Assembly: GCF_003046185.1 (NCBI RefSeq)
Contig: NZ_PZZL01000006.1
Coordinates: forward strand, 186,001-250,000
Length of the DNA: 64,000 bases
Direction: 5' to 3'
DNA from: Phreatobacter oligotrophus
GTDB taxonomy: Bacteria > Pseudomonadota > Alphaproteobacteria > Rhizobiales > Phreatobacteraceae
Below the pieces are notes generated by a model. That model was not told the origin of the DNA, made no database searches, and worked only from the letters and a program-made list of their open reading frames with translations. Shown here in pieces: positions 36,034-45,548 of this stretch. The translations under genes were made by a program, and so were the position numbers. The number at the start of each line of letters is the position of its first letter. Position 1 is the first letter of the stretch.

Positions 36034-37398
36034 ATGCCCCCACGCGACGACGAAGCCAACCGTCTGACCGGACGCCTGTCGCGCTATGCCCGCGTCGGCA
36101 CCAATGTGGCGAGCGCTGCCGCCTCCATCGCCGCGGCGCGCCTCTTCGGCGCCAATCTCGACCGCGAGAAGAACGCGGCGGAGCTCACCCGGGCGCTGGG
36201 CGGCCTCAAAGGGCCGATCATGAAGGTGGCGCAGCTCCTCGCCACCATCCCGGAAGTCCTGCCGCCGGAATATGCCGAGGAATTGCAGAAGCTGCAGTCC
36301 GAGGCCCCGCCTATGGGCCCCGCCTTCGTCAAGCGCCGCATGATGGCGGAGCTCGGGGCCGACTGGGAGCGCAAGTTCGCGAGCTTCGACAAGATGCCGT
36401 CGGCCGCCGCCTCGCTCGGGCAGGTCCACCGCGCCACCGCCCATGACGGCATGGCCCTCGCCTGCAAGCTCCAGTACCCCGACATGCAGTCGGCGGTGGA
36501 GGCCGACCTCGCCCAGCTCGAGGTGCTCTTCGCCATCCATCGCCGCATGGATCCGGCGGTCGACACCCGCGAGATCATCAAGGAGATCGGCGCGCGCGTC
36601 CGCGAGGAGCTGGACTACCGGCGCGAGGCGAAGAATGCCGCACTCTATCGCGGCGTCCTTGCCGACGAGCCGCTGGTGCGCGTGCCCGACGTGCGCGACG
36701 AGCTCTCCACCGGCCGCCTCCTGACCCTCTCATGGCTCGACGGCACCAAGATGCTGAGCCATGTCGACAAGTCGCTGGAGATCCGCAACCGGCTGGCCAC
36801 CGCCATGTTCCGGGCCTGGTGGCACCCCTTCACCGCGATCGGCGTCATCCACGGCGACCCGCATCTCGGCAACTACACGGTCTTCGAGGAGGCGGGCGAG
36901 CCCGGCGGCATCAACCTTCTCGACTATGGCTGCATCCGCATCTTCCCGCCGCGCTTCATCGGCGCGGTGATCGACCTCTACAAGGGCCTGGAGTCGAACG
37001 ACGATGCGCGCATCGTCCATGCCTACGAGACTTGGGGCTTCCGCAACCTCAACCGCGACCTCATCGACATCCTGAACCTGTGGGCGCGCTTCATCTACGG
37101 CCCGCTGCTCGACGACCGCGTGCGCTCCATCGCCGACGGCATCTCGCCTGGCGAATATGGGCGGCGCGAGGCCTTCACCGTCCACAAGGCGCTGAAGGAA
37201 AAGGGGCCGGTGACCATCCCGCAGGAATTCGTGCTGATGGACCGTGCTGCCATCGGCCTCGGCGGCGTCTTCCTGCATCTGAAGGCGGAGATGAACTTCT
37301 ATCGGCTGTTCAACGAGCAGATCGACCAGTTCTCGCTGGAGACGGTCACGGCGCGCCAGAACGCCGCGCTCGGCTCGGCCGGTCTTCTCGCCGCCTGA
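36034..37398 (+). CDS. AarF/ABC1/UbiB kinase-like family protein
   Basis: Atypical protein-kinase-like ATPase of the ABC1 family, related to COQ8/UbiB, which supports ubiquinone synthesis or lipid handling. The 454-residue protein has the family N-terminal extension with MKVAQLLA at 63-70 (KxxQ motif, reading K64-V-A-Q67 instead of the classical KxGQ), the Ala-rich loop AAASLGQVHRA, the lysine in ACKLQYPD, the catalytic GDPHLGNY and the metal-binding LLDYGCIR. ATG 36034 has GAGG upstream and is preferred to GTG 36004. The DUF4031 gene follows by 7 bp. A role in ubiquinone synthesis is possible but not shown by the neighbourhood. Confidence 0.9.
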   Translation: MPPRDDEANRLTGRLSRYARVGTNVASAAASIAAARLFGANLDREKNAAELTRALGGLKGPIMKVAQLLATIPEVLPPEYAEELQKLQSEAPPMGPAFVKRRMMAELGADWERKFASFDKMPSAAASLGQVHRATAHDGMALACKLQYPDMQSAVEADLAQLEVLFAIHRRMDPAVDTREIIKEIGARVREELDYRREAKNAALYRGVLADEPLVRVPDVRDELSTGRLLTLSWLDGTKMLSHVDKSLEIRNRLATAMFRAWWHPFTAIGVIHGDPHLGNYTVFEEAGEPGGINLLDYGCIRIFPPRFIGAVIDLYKGLESNDDARIVHAYETWGFRNLNRDLIDILNLWARFIYGPLLDDRVRSIADGISPGEYGRREAFTVHKALKEKGPVTIPQEFVLMDRAAIGLGGVFLHLKAEMNFYRLFNEQIDQFSLETVTARQNAALGSAGLLAA

Positions 37399-37405
37399 GG
37401 TTCCG

Positions 37406-37690
37406 ATGGCCGTCTACGTCGACGATCCCATCTGGGACTGGCAGGGCCTCAAATGGTGCCACCTCCTCGCCGATACCGAGGAGGAGCTGCACCGTTTCGC
37501 CCGCGCCATGGGCGTCCACCGGCTGATCTACCAGGGTCCGCCGAAGACCAGCGCCCCGCATTACGACCTCACCGGTTTCGAGCGGCGCCGCGCCATCGCC
37601 ATGGGCGCCATCCCCTGCACGCGGCACGAGATCGTCGCGGTCTTCCGCCGTGTCAGGCAGCCGCGCGCATCCCTGCCGCGCGCCGCCTGA
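37406..37690 (+). CDS. DUF4031 domain-containing protein
   Basis: A 94-residue protein with the DUF4031 pattern [43 protein letters not shown] and [19 protein letters not shown]. The conserved Asp, Trp, His and Tyr positions suggest a small enzyme or binding fold, but no activity is known to me. It follows the AarF-like gene after 7 bp and precedes ispH by 64 bp. Confidence 0.88.
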   Translation: MAVYVDDPIWDWQGLKWCHLLADTEEELHRFARAMGVHRLIYQGPPKTSAPHYDLTGFERRRAIAMGAIPCTRHEIVAVFRRVRQPRASLPRAA

Positions 37691-37754
37691 AGCGCCTCGC
37701 CTTGACAGGCGCGCCGCTTCCCCCGAAACGGGAGCGTCTCATCCGGAGAGCGCC

Positions 37755-38714
37755 TTGCCGAAGCCGCCGCTGAAGATCCTGCTGTGTTCGCCGCGTGGCT
37801 TCTGCGCCGGCGTGGTGCGGGCCATCGACGCCGTCGAGCAGGCCCTCAAGCTCTACGGTCCGCCGGTCTATGTCCGCCACGAGATCGTCCACAACCGCTT
37901 CGTCGTCGACGGGCTGAAGGCCAAGGGCGCCGTCTTCGTCGAGGAGCTCGACGAGATCCCCGACACCGCCGCCCCCGTCATCTTCTCAGCCCATGGCGTG
38001 CCGAAATCGGTGCCGGCCGAGGCGCAGGAGCGCAATTTCCTCGCCATCGACGCCACCTGCCCGCTGGTGACCAAGGTTCATCGCGAGGCGGAGATCCACC
38101 ATCGCCGCGGCCGCGAGGTGGTGCTGGTCGGCCATGCCCGCCACCCCGAGGTCGTCGGCACCATGGGCCAGCTCCCCGCCGGGGCCGTCACCCTGGTCGA
38201 GACCATCGAGGATGCCCGCGCCTTCACCCCGCGCGACCCGGAGGCCCTCGCCTTCGTCACCCAGACGACCCTGTCGGTGGACGACACCCGAGAGATCGTC
38301 GACTGCCTGCGCGAGCGCTTCCCCGCCATCGTCGGTCCTCACAAGGAGGACATCTGCTACGCCACCACCAACCGCCAGGAGGCGGTGAAGCGCGTGGCGC
38401 CGCATGTCGAGGCGATGATCGTGGTCGGCGCGCCGAACTCCTCCAACTCGCAGCGCCTGCGCGAGGTGGCCGAGCGCGAGGGCTGCCGCGTCGCCGACCT
38501 GGTCCAGCGCGCCGCCGACATCGACTGGGACCGCTTCGGCGCCATCGCCTCGCTCGGCATCACCGCCGGTGCCTCGGCCCCCGAGGTGCTGGTGGAGGAG
38601 ATCATCGAGGCCTTCGCCGCGCGCTACGAGGTCTCGGTCGAGACCGTCTCCACCGCCGACGAGAGCGTCTTCTTCCCCCTGCCCCGCCAGCTGCGCCCCG
38701 ACGCGGCGGCCTGA
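37755..38714 (+). CDS. ispH: 4-hydroxy-3-methylbut-2-enyl diphosphate reductase IspH
   Basis: Final enzyme of the MEP isoprenoid pathway, making IPP and DMAPP with an iron-sulfur cluster. The 319-residue protein shows the three cluster cysteines C17 (PRGFCAG), C102 ([12 protein letters not shown]) and C201 ([10 protein letters not shown]), the substrate motif NSSNSQRL, and [16 protein letters not shown] at the end. I chose TTG 37755 because it gives the expected N-terminus ([10 protein letters not shown]) and has GGAGAG 5 bases before it; upstream codons run into the DUF4031 gene. thrB follows 8 bp later. Confidence 0.96.
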   Translation: MPKPPLKILLCSPRGFCAGVVRAIDAVEQALKLYGPPVYVRHEIVHNRFVVDGLKAKGAVFVEELDEIPDTAAPVIFSAHGVPKSVPAEAQERNFLAIDATCPLVTKVHREAEIHHRRGREVVLVGHARHPEVVGTMGQLPAGAVTLVETIEDARAFTPRDPEALAFVTQTTLSVDDTREIVDCLRERFPAIVGPHKEDICYATTNRQEAVKRVAPHVEAMIVVGAPNSSNSQRLREVAEREGCRVADLVQRAADIDWDRFGAIASLGITAGASAPEVLVEEIIEAFAARYEVSVETVSTADESVFFPLPRQLRPDAAA

Positions 38715-38722
38715 GACCTGCC

Positions 38723-39685
38723 ATGGCCGTCTATACCGATGTCACCGCCGAGGACCTCTCGGCCCATCTGGCGCGCTACGACATCGGGACGCTGCTCTCG
38801 TTCAAGGGCATCGCCGAGGGCGTCGAGAACTCGAACTTCCTCCTCCACACCACCGGCGGCAGCTTCATCCTCACCCTTTACGAGAAGCGCGTCGACCCGA
38901 AGGACCTGCCCTTCTTCATCGGGTTGATGGAGCACCTGGCCGCCCGCGGCCTCACCTGCCCTCAACCCGTCCGGATGAAGGACGGCGAGACGCTCGGCGA
39001 GCTTGCCGGACGGCCCGCCGCCATCGTCACCTTTCTCGATGGCATGTGGATCCGCCGCCCGCAGGTCATGCATTGCGGCGCTGTCGGCAAGGCGCTGGCC
39101 GAACTCCACCTCGCCGGCTCGGGCTTCGCCCTGACCCGCGTCAACGCCCTCTCCGTGCCGGGCTGGCGGCCGCTCTACGAGCGCGCGAAGGACCGCGCCG
39201 ACACCGTCGCGCCGAACCTCGCCGCCACGATCGCCGCCGAGCTTGCCCATTGCGAGGTGTCCTGGCCGAAGGACCTGCCGACCGGCGTCATCCATGCCGA
39301 CCTGTTCAACGACAACGTCTTCTTCCTGAACGACCGGCTGTCGGGCCTCATCGACTTCTACTTCGCCTGCAACGACATCCTCGCCTACGACCTCGCCATC
39401 TGCCTCAACGCCTGGTGCTTCTCGCCCGACAGCGAGTTCGATTTCGCCAAGGGCCGGGCCATGATTGCCGCCTACCAGGCGGTGCGGCCGCTGAGCGCCG
39501 CCGAGACCGCGGCGCTGCCGCTGCTCGCCCGCGGCTCGGCCCTGCGCTTCCTGCTCACCCGGCTCGTCGACTGGCTGAACGTCCCGCCCGGGGCGGTCGT
39601 CACGCCGAAGGACCCGCTGGAATATCTGCGCAAGCTGCGCTTCCACCAGAAGGTCACCTCCCCCACCGAATACGGCCTCGCATGA
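38723..39685 (+). CDS. thrB: Homoserine kinase ThrB (APH-fold type)
   Basis: Phosphorylates homoserine in threonine synthesis. This is the aminoglycoside-phosphotransferase-like ThrB of proteobacteria such as Pseudomonas and rhizobia, not the GHMP kinase type. The 320-residue protein has [22 protein letters not shown], the nucleotide region [24 protein letters not shown], the catalytic loop [13 protein letters not shown] and the [16 protein letters not shown] metal-binding segment. It lies 8 bp after ispH and overlaps rnhA by 4 bp, giving an ispH-thrB-rnhA unit that is common in alphaproteobacteria. Confidence 0.95.
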   Translation: MAVYTDVTAEDLSAHLARYDIGTLLSFKGIAEGVENSNFLLHTTGGSFILTLYEKRVDPKDLPFFIGLMEHLAARGLTCPQPVRMKDGETLGELAGRPAAIVTFLDGMWIRRPQVMHCGAVGKALAELHLAGSGFALTRVNALSVPGWRPLYERAKDRADTVAPNLAATIAAELAHCEVSWPKDLPTGVIHADLFNDNVFFLNDRLSGLIDFYFACNDILAYDLAICLNAWCFSPDSEFDFAKGRAMIAAYQAVRPLSAAETAALPLLARGSALRFLLTRLVDWLNVPPGAVVTPKDPLEYLRKLRFHQKVTSPTEYGLA

Positions 39686-40140
39686 GCACCGCTGCTGATC
39701 CGCGCCGCGTCGAGATCTTCACCGACGGCGCCTGCTCGGGAAATCCGGGACCCGGCGGCTGGGGCGCCATCCTGCGCTATGGCGAGGTGGTGAAGGAGCT
39801 GAACGGCGGCGAACCCGTCACCACCAACAACCGCATGGAACTGCTCGCGGCCATCAATGCCCTCGAAGCGCTGAAGCGGCCCTCCCGCGTCGACCTGCAC
39901 ACCGACAGCCAGTACGTGAAGAACGGCATCATGACCTGGATCCACGGCTGGAAGCGCAATGGCTGGCGCACCGCCGACAAGAAGCCGGTGAAGAATGCCG
40001 AGCTCTGGCAGCGCCTCGACGACGTGGCCGACCTGCACGAGATCACCTGGCACTGGGTGAAGGGCCATGCCGGCCATCCCGAGAACGAGCGGGCCGACGA
40101 GCTCGCGCGGATGGGCATGGCGCCCTTCAAGACGCGCTGA
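39682..40140 (+). CDS. rnhA: Ribonuclease HI
   Basis: Cleaves the RNA strand of RNA-DNA hybrids such as R-loops and primers. The 152-residue protein has the catalytic acidic set D15 ([17 protein letters not shown]), E53 ([10 protein letters not shown]), D75 ([11 protein letters not shown]) and D139 (ENERADELA), with the basic protrusion [19 protein letters not shown] 39682 overlaps the thrB stop (ATGA), which fixes the start and suggests coupled translation. Confidence 0.97.
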   Translation: MSTAADPRRVEIFTDGACSGNPGPGGWGAILRYGEVVKELNGGEPVTTNNRMELLAAINALEALKRPSRVDLHTDSQYVKNGIMTWIHGWKRNGWRTADKKPVKNAELWQRLDDVADLHEITWHWVKGHAGHPENERADELARMGMAPFKTR

Positions 40141-40237
40141 GGCGGCAGGCCATCACGCCGGCGTGAGAACCGGCAAGGCTCTTGCGATCTCCTGACGCAA
40201 CCGGGGCGCGTGTCCCGGCATGACACAGGAGACGACC

Positions 40238-40759
40238 ATGAGCCGGCCGCCTTTCTCTGCCGAGAGCCTCACCTATCTCGACCTTGATCCCGCCCCGATC
40301 CGTCCCGAATGGATCATCGGCGGCCAGCCGGTCGCCCGCTGCCGCCACTGGTCGGATTCCTCCGACGGCACCACCTCCGCCATGGTCTGGGACTGCACGG
40401 CCGGGTCCTTCCGCTGGTATTTCGGCGGCGACGAGATCGTCCACATCATTGAGGGCGAGGTGATCGTCTCCGGTGACGGCGCAGCGCCCCGCACGCTCCG
40501 GCCCGGCGATGCGGCCCTGTTCCGCGCCGGGACATGGTCGACCTGGCATGTGCCCCATTACGTCCGCAAGCACGCCATCTGCCGCGACAGCCTGCCGGCC
40601 GTCGTGACCCTGCCGCTGCGCGCGGCGCGCAAGGCCGGCCGCATCGTCGAGCGCCTGCGCCAGGTCCTGCCGGCCCGCACCCCCACCTATGCCGTGCGCG
40701 CCGGCGTGCCGCTGGTCGGCATCGGCCTCCTCGGCGCCATCGGCGTCCTCGGTTTCTGA
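40238..40759 (+). CDS. Cupin domain-containing protein with a C-terminal hydrophobic helix
   Basis: A 173-residue protein with a Cupin_3-like domain: MVWDCTAGSFRWYFGGDEIVHIIEGEVIV and GDAALFRAGTWSTWHVPHYVRK contain the two cupin motifs with Glu and His candidates. After a basic segment (RAARKAGRIVERLRQ) it ends in a hydrophobic helix VGIGLLGAIGVLGF, so it is probably membrane-attached by its tail, which is unusual for this family. ATG 40238 has AGGAGA at a good distance and is preferred to ATG 40220. Ligand and function are unknown. Confidence 0.85.
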   Translation: MSRPPFSAESLTYLDLDPAPIRPEWIIGGQPVARCRHWSDSSDGTTSAMVWDCTAGSFRWYFGGDEIVHIIEGEVIVSGDGAAPRTLRPGDAALFRAGTWSTWHVPHYVRKHAICRDSLPAVVTLPLRAARKAGRIVERLRQVLPARTPTYAVRAGVPLVGIGLLGAIGVLGF

Positions 40760-40767
40760 AACGGCAA

Positions 40768-40798
40768 CGCCGCCCGGGCCGGAAAGACCGGGGCGGCG
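40768..40798. terminator. Stem-loop between convergent cupin and peroxiredoxin genes
   Basis: CGCCGCCC and GGGCGGCG form an 8-bp stem, with a further inner CCGG/CCGG pairing. No U tract is seen on either side, so it is only a candidate bidirectional terminator. Confidence 0.45.
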
Positions 40799-40840
40799 CT
40801 TGCGATGCGATGCGGTGGCCGGTCGACCCGGCCTGAACGC

Positions 40841-41326
40841 TCAGAGCTGCTTCAGCAGGTTCTCAGCGCCCGAGACGTCGGCCTTGCCCGGGCCGTCCTC
40901 GATGTTGAGCGAGGCGACGACGCCGTCCTTGACGAGCATGGAATAACGCTTGGTGCGCATGCCCATGCCGAAGGAGCTCATGTCGTTCTCAAGGCCCACG
41001 GCCTTGGCGAAATCGGCGCTGCCATCGGCGAGGATGCCGACCTTGTCGACTGCGCCGGTGGCCTTCTGCCAGGCGTCGAGCACGAAGACGTCGTTGGTCG
41101 AGGTCACGTAGATCGCGTCCACGCCCTTGGCCTTGATGGCCTCGAAATTGGCGACGAAGCCCGGCAGGTGGTTCTTGTGGCAGGTGGGCGTGAAGGCGCC
41201 CGGCACCGCGAACAGGACCACGGTCTTGCCGGCGAAGATCTCCCCGGTGGTGCGGGCGGCGGGGCCCTCGGCCGTCATGGTGCGGAAGGTCGCTTCCGGC
41301 AGCTTCTCGCCGACCTGGATCGTCAT
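40841..41326 (-). CDS. Peroxiredoxin, Prx5 type
   Basis: Thiol peroxidase that reduces hydrogen peroxide and alkyl hydroperoxides. The 161-residue protein has the peroxidatic site PGAFTPTCH with C49, and the Prx5 marks FVANFEAIKAKGVDAIYVTSTND and GLENDMSSFGMGMRTKRYSML. C49 is the only cysteine, so it works as a 1-Cys enzyme, probably recycled by glutathione. ATG 41326 (MTIQVGEK) agrees with the family start. It is leftward, 111 bp downstream of the DsbD-like gene. Confidence 0.95.
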   Translation of the reverse strand: MTIQVGEKLPEATFRTMTAEGPAARTTGEIFAGKTVVLFAVPGAFTPTCHKNHLPGFVANFEAIKAKGVDAIYVTSTNDVFVLDAWQKATGAVDKVGILADGSADFAKAVGLENDMSSFGMGMRTKRYSMLVKDGVVASLNIEDGPGKADVSGAENLLKQL

Positions 41327-41436
41327 GGGGAACTCCTCGATGAAGGATGGATAACGCGGCCCACGGGCCGCCTGTTGCAAAGACGCGACGATACTTAGTG
41401 CGTCCCCCGTCCGGCGTCGAGACGCCAGCGCGCTGT

Positions 41437-42258
41437 TCAGCGCGGGGTGAGCTTTGCTTCCAGCGCCCGGTGGCCCGACACCAGCGTGAAGGTCAGCGCC
41501 TGGCCGAGCGGGTCGGTGCCGCGTGGCGCACCGTCGAGGGTGAGCTTGAAGCGGCGCACGGTCCCGGCTGTGTCCTGCGGCTCGGGCAGCGGCAGCGTCC
41601 AGTGGATGTCCGGCCCCTCGGCGAAGAGATCGGCCGGGGCAGAGGCCTCCACCTCGGCCTTCAGCGTGACCACCGGCCATTGCCCCGACCGGTCCACCGC
41701 CTCGATGGCCAGCGAAAGGCCCGGCACCGCCGCCTGCGGCACGCTCGCCCGGTAGCGGGCGATGGCCGCCGCTGCCGCCGGGTCGGAGGGGCTGCGCGAC
41801 AGGCCGAGCAAGGCATCGGCCTTGGCGGGAATGCAGATCTGGTCGCAGACCGCATAATCGAGATGGAGGCCGAGCCGCACCGGCTGGCCCGCGACCTTCG
41901 GCCTGACGAGGAGCGGAAAGACGACGCCGGTCTTGTAGCCGATGGAGAAGCCGTTGCCGTCCGGAAAGCGCAGCGGCGCCGGCCAGGACACCGCCACATC
42001 GGCGACATTGGTCGATTTCGACCAGTCGAAGGCCGGGGGAACGCCGGAATCGCCGGGGGTGCGCCAGTAGGTCTTGGTGCCCGGATCGAGCGTGATCTCG
42101 ACACCGGCGAGGTGGAGGCCTCCCTCCATGCCGCCGTCGAGGAGGCGCACGGCCGATTTCGTGTCGCGCGACCAGGCCGACATGGCGGGCGCCGCCAGGA
42201 CCGGCGCCCCGGTCCCGGCCAGCGCCAGGAAGGACAGAAGCGCACGCCGGTCGAACAT
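41437..42258 (-). CDS. DsbD N-terminal-domain-like exported protein
   Basis: Predicted periplasmic protein related to the alpha domain of the thiol-disulfide interchange protein DsbD. The 273-residue protein starts MFDRRALLSFLALAGTGAP, a signal with twin arginines resembling a Tat leader, then a beta-rich domain with YAVCDQICIPAKADALLGL, where the CxxxC pair would be redox active. The membrane and thioredoxin parts of DsbD are absent here. It may deliver electrons or bind copper, but that is a guess. ATG 42258 is used; the frame upstream is non-coding. It is divergent from yqgE. Confidence 0.82.
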   Translation of the reverse strand: MFDRRALLSFLALAGTGAPVLAAPAMSAWSRDTKSAVRLLDGGMEGGLHLAGVEITLDPGTKTYWRTPGDSGVPPAFDWSKSTNVADVAVSWPAPLRFPDGNGFSIGYKTGVVFPLLVRPKVAGQPVRLGLHLDYAVCDQICIPAKADALLGLSRSPSDPAAAAAIARYRASVPQAAVPGLSLAIEAVDRSGQWPVVTLKAEVEASAPADLFAEGPDIHWTLPLPEPQDTAGTVRRFKLTLDGAPRGTDPLGQALTFTLVSGHRALEAKLTPR

Positions 42259-42382
42259 GGCGGGAACTCTTATGTCGGCCGCCGGATTTTTGCCACTGAC
42301 GTTCCGTTGAACATGCGGAGGCCGCACGTCCACCGCGCCCTCGCACGGTGGCAATTCGCGGCTGTCCGGGTTAGCGTGAGGC

Positions 42383-43000
42383 ATGGCAGGCAAGATCCGA
42401 AGCGGGGCGCGCGACCGCGTCCGCGGTTATCTCGATGGACAGATGCTCGTCGCGATGCCGACCATGCGCGACGAACGGTTTTCGCGCACGGTCATCTACC
42501 TTTGCGCCCATTCCGCCGATGGCGCCATGGGCATCGTCGTGAACCAGAGCGCCGCCGACCTCGCCTTCTCCGACCTCCTGGTGCAGCTCGATATCATCCC
42601 CGAGGCGCGGAAGATCATGCTGCCGCCCCGGGTCGATTCGATCCGGGTCCTGCGCGGCGGGCCGGTGGAGACCGGCCGCGGCTTTGTGCTGCACTCCTCC
42701 GATTTCTACATCGAGAACTCGACCCTCCCCATCGACGAGGGCATCTGCCTCACCGCCACCCTCGACATCCTGAAAGCGCTCGCCATCGGCGAGGGACCGT
42801 CCAGCGCCGTCCTTGCCCTCGGCTATGCGGGATGGGCCGCGGGCCAGCTCGAGAACGAGATCCAGGCCAATGGCTGGCTGCATTGCCCGGCCGATCCGGA
42901 CCTGATCTTCGGCGCCGATGTCGAGACCAAGTACGAGCGCGCCATGCGCAAGATCGGCATCGATCCGGGCATGCTCTCCTCCGAATCCGGCCACGCCTGA
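42383..43000 (+). CDS. YqgE/AlgH family protein
   Basis: Conserved protein of unknown biochemical role (UPF0301), named AlgH in Pseudomonas. The 205-residue protein has the family pattern [57 protein letters not shown] and [16 protein letters not shown]. No signal peptide. ATG 42383 gives [20 protein letters not shown]. It lies upstream of pyk in the same direction, 131 bp away, with a dyad-type operator candidate in the gap. Confidence 0.93.
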   Translation: MAGKIRSGARDRVRGYLDGQMLVAMPTMRDERFSRTVIYLCAHSADGAMGIVVNQSAADLAFSDLLVQLDIIPEARKIMLPPRVDSIRVLRGGPVETGRGFVLHSSDFYIENSTLPIDEGICLTATLDILKALAIGEGPSSAVLALGYAGWAAGQLENEIQANGWLHCPADPDLIFGADVETKYERAMRKIGIDPGMLSSESGHA

Positions 43001-43085
43001 CCGGTCACGCCGCGCGCGACATGCCCCCGTCACGGCGACGGTGAAGGCTTATCACCGCGCGAATCCGCCCTCCGCCCCTCGCTCC

Positions 43086-43113
43086 ACGCGATCAAACCGG
43101 TTTAGGATCGCGT
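43086..43113. promoter_or_regulatory. Nested dyad upstream of pyk, operator candidate
   Basis: ACGCGATC (43086-43093) and GATCGCGT (43106-43113) are perfect inverted repeats, and between them sits the palindrome AAACCGGTTT (43094-43103). A palindrome with a central CG flanked by A and T runs is typical of LacI-family operators. It lies 19 bp before the pyk start codon and could repress pyk or mark its leader. Confidence 0.45.
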
Positions 43114-43131
43114 CAGGGAGACAAACGACTC

Positions 43132-44565
43132 ATGCGACGCCAGCGCCGGACCAAGATCCTCGCCACCCTGGGACCTGCCTCGACCAGCCGCGACCAGATC
43201 AGCGCCCTTTTCGCGGCCGGAGCGGATGTCTTCCGCATCAACATGAGCCACACGCCGCACGACAAGCTGCGGGAATTCGTCGAGACCATCCGCTCCATCG
43301 AGCATGAGGTGCAGCGCCCCATCGGCATCCTCGCCGACCTCCAGGGCCCGAAGCTGCGCGTCGGCACCTTCAAGGACGGGCCGGTCATGCTGAAGAACGG
43401 CGCGACCTTCGTGCTCGATTCGGACAAGACCGCCGGCGACGTTGGTCGCGTCCACCTGCCCCATCCCGAGATCCTTGCCGCGCTCGAGCCCGGCCATCGC
43501 CTGATCCTCGACGACGGCAAGGTGCTGCTGGAAGCGGTCGCCTGCACGCCGAAGCGCGCGGAGTGCCGCGTCCTCGTCGGCGGCAAGCTGTCGGACCGCA
43601 AGGGCGTCTCGCTGCCCGACACCACCCTCCCCGTCTCGGCGCTCACCGACAAGGACCGCTCCGACCTCGACGCAGCGCTGAATGCCGGCGTCGACTGGAT
43701 CGCCGTCTCCTTCGTCCAGCGCCCCGAGGACGTCGCCGAGGTGAAGAAGGTGGCGCGCGGCCGCGCCGCCGTCATGGCCAAGATCGAGAAGCCGCAGGCT
43801 GTGGCCCGCCTCGCCGAGATCATGGAGATTTCGGACGCGCTGATGGTCGCCCGCGGCGATCTCGGCGTCGAGATGCCCATGGCCAAGGTGCCGGGCATCC
43901 AGAAGCAGATCACCCGGCAGGCCCGCCGCACCGGCAAGCCGGTGGTGGTCGCCACCCAGATGCTGGAAAGCATGATCACCGCGCCGGTGCCGACCCGCGC
44001 CGAGGTCTCCGACGTCGCCACCGCCGTCTTCGAGGGCGCCGACGCCATCATGCTCTCGGCCGAGAGCGCCGCCGGCCAGTACCCGGTCGAGGCGGTGTCG
44101 ATGATGAACCGCATCGCCGAGGAGGTGGAGGCGGACCCGACCTATCGCGCGGTGATCCAGGGCCAGCGCGCCGAGCCCGAGGCGACCGGCGCCGATGCCA
44201 TCGCGCTCGCCGCCCGCGACATCGCCGAGACGCTGGACCTCTCCGCCATCGTCTGCTGGACCTCCTCCGGCTCCACGGCGCTGCGCGTCGCCCGCGAGCG
44301 GCCGAAGCCGCTGACCATCGCCCTGACCCCGAAGATCGCCACGGGCCGCAAGCTCGCCCTGCTCTGGGGCGTCCACTGCGTCGTCACCCAGGACGCCCGC
44401 GACCTCGACGACATGGTGAGCCGTGCCTGCCGTTTCGCCTTCAAGGACGGCTTCGCCAAGCCCGGCCAGCGCATCATCGTCGTCGCCGGTGTGCCGCTCG
44501 GCACCCCCGGCGCCACCAACATGCTGCGCATCGCCTTCGTCGGCTCGGACGATACGGAGATCTAG
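43132..44565 (+). CDS. pyk: Pyruvate kinase
   Basis: Last step of glycolysis, phosphoenolpyruvate plus ADP to pyruvate plus ATP. The 477-residue protein has RRTKILATLGPAS and FRINMSHTPHDK at the start, LADLQGPKLRVG, the catalytic motif VMAKIEKPQAV with the key lysine, the metal-binding ARGDLGVEMP and the helix region MLESMITAPVPTRAEVSDVATAVFEGADAIMLS split across the A domain. Start ATG 43132 has AGGGAG about 13 bases upstream, slightly far. The stop TAG shares a CTAG with the stop of the convergent hydrolase. Confidence 0.97.
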   Translation: MRRQRRTKILATLGPASTSRDQISALFAAGADVFRINMSHTPHDKLREFVETIRSIEHEVQRPIGILADLQGPKLRVGTFKDGPVMLKNGATFVLDSDKTAGDVGRVHLPHPEILAALEPGHRLILDDGKVLLEAVACTPKRAECRVLVGGKLSDRKGVSLPDTTLPVSALTDKDRSDLDAALNAGVDWIAVSFVQRPEDVAEVKKVARGRAAVMAKIEKPQAVARLAEIMEISDALMVARGDLGVEMPMAKVPGIQKQITRQARRTGKPVVVATQMLESMITAPVPTRAEVSDVATAVFEGADAIMLSAESAAGQYPVEAVSMMNRIAEEVEADPTYRAVIQGQRAEPEATGADAIALAARDIAETLDLSAIVCWTSSGSTALRVARERPKPLTIALTPKIATGRKLALLWGVHCVVTQDARDLDDMVSRACRFAFKDGFAKPGQRIIVVAGVPLGTPGATNMLRIAFVGSDDTEI

Positions 44566-45506
44566 GGGCTGCCCTGCAGCGCCCGGATTTCGGTGATGAT
44601 CCGGTCGGGATCGGCATGGTGCGGGCCGTGGCCGACTCCGGGCATGATGATGAGCTTGGTCTGCGCGATGTCGCGGGCAAGCCCTGCGGAGTGCAGATGC
44701 GTCCACACGACGCCGTCGGCATCGCCGGAGATGACCGTCACCGGGCAGCTGATGTCGCCATAGCGCCGGGACTGCTCCTCGACCTGCGGCAACAGGCCTG
44801 CCACATCCTCGGCATTGGCGCGGAACTGGTGCGGGCGCAGCACCAGCGGGATACCCGCCGCCTCGGCATAGTCGTCCTCGACGGCCTGCGGGCTGAAGAC
44901 ACCGGCAATGCTGGCGCGCATCCAGGCCTCGCCGACCGGCAGGGCGAGGGTCCAGGAGAAGAGCGGGCCGAGCACCGGGCTCGCCGCAACGGAATAGTAC
45001 CAGTGGACGCCGCCGGGCCAGGGATGGGTCGCCGGCGCGATGAGGCAGAGTCCGGCGACGCGATCGGCATGGTCGAGCGCCATGCGGCAGGCGAGCGCCC
45101 CGGCCCAGGAATGGGCGACGACGACGGCCTTGCCGATGCCGAGCCCGTCCAGCGCATCGACGATTGCATCGGCCTGATGGTCGAGGCGGGCGGCCTCGCG
45201 GCCGGCACGGCGTTCCGAGAAACCATGGCCGGGGCGGTCCACCAGAAGGACGCGGCCGAGCCCGTCCAGCCGATCGCCGAAGGCCGGCCGCCAGCTCAGT
45301 GCCGAGCCGGAGGCGCCATGCAAGAAGACGACGGGCGGGCGGCCGTCGCCATCGCCGCTGTCGATGAGGTGCAGGGCGCCAGCGCGCGTCGGCAGGAACA
45401 GCCCCTCCGGCGGGAAGCTGCGGGTGATGCGGCGGGCGCGCACGGCCGTCCAGCCGGCGAGGAGGGCCGGCACCGCGGCGGCGGTGATCAGCGGATCGAT
45501 GGCCAT
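44562..45506 (-). CDS. Alpha/beta hydrolase
   Basis: Predicted serine hydrolase, possibly membrane-attached through a hydrophobic N-terminus (PLITAAAVPALLAGWTAV). The 314-residue protein has the oxyanion strand VVFLHGASGSALSW, the nucleophile elbow AHSWAGALA (Ser in HSWAG), the acid in VISGDADGVV and the histidine in GVGHGPHHADPD. Sequence patterns resemble haloalkane-dehalogenase/epoxide-hydrolase-like esterases, but the substrate is not known. It ends convergently with pyk by sharing CTAG. The TPR gene follows upstream in the same direction, 42 bp away. Confidence 0.9.
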   Translation of the reverse strand: MAIDPLITAAAVPALLAGWTAVRARRITRSFPPEGLFLPTRAGALHLIDSGDGDGRPPVVFLHGASGSALSWRPAFGDRLDGLGRVLLVDRPGHGFSERRAGREAARLDHQADAIVDALDGLGIGKAVVVAHSWAGALACRMALDHADRVAGLCLIAPATHPWPGGVHWYYSVAASPVLGPLFSWTLALPVGEAWMRASIAGVFSPQAVEDDYAEAAGIPLVLRPHQFRANAEDVAGLLPQVEEQSRRYGDISCPVTVISGDADGVVWTHLHSAGLARDIAQTKLIIMPGVGHGPHHADPDRIITEIRALQGSP

Positions 45507-45548
45507 GCAGAATCTACGGGAGGGCGAGGATCGCGGATCGCCGGCGCC

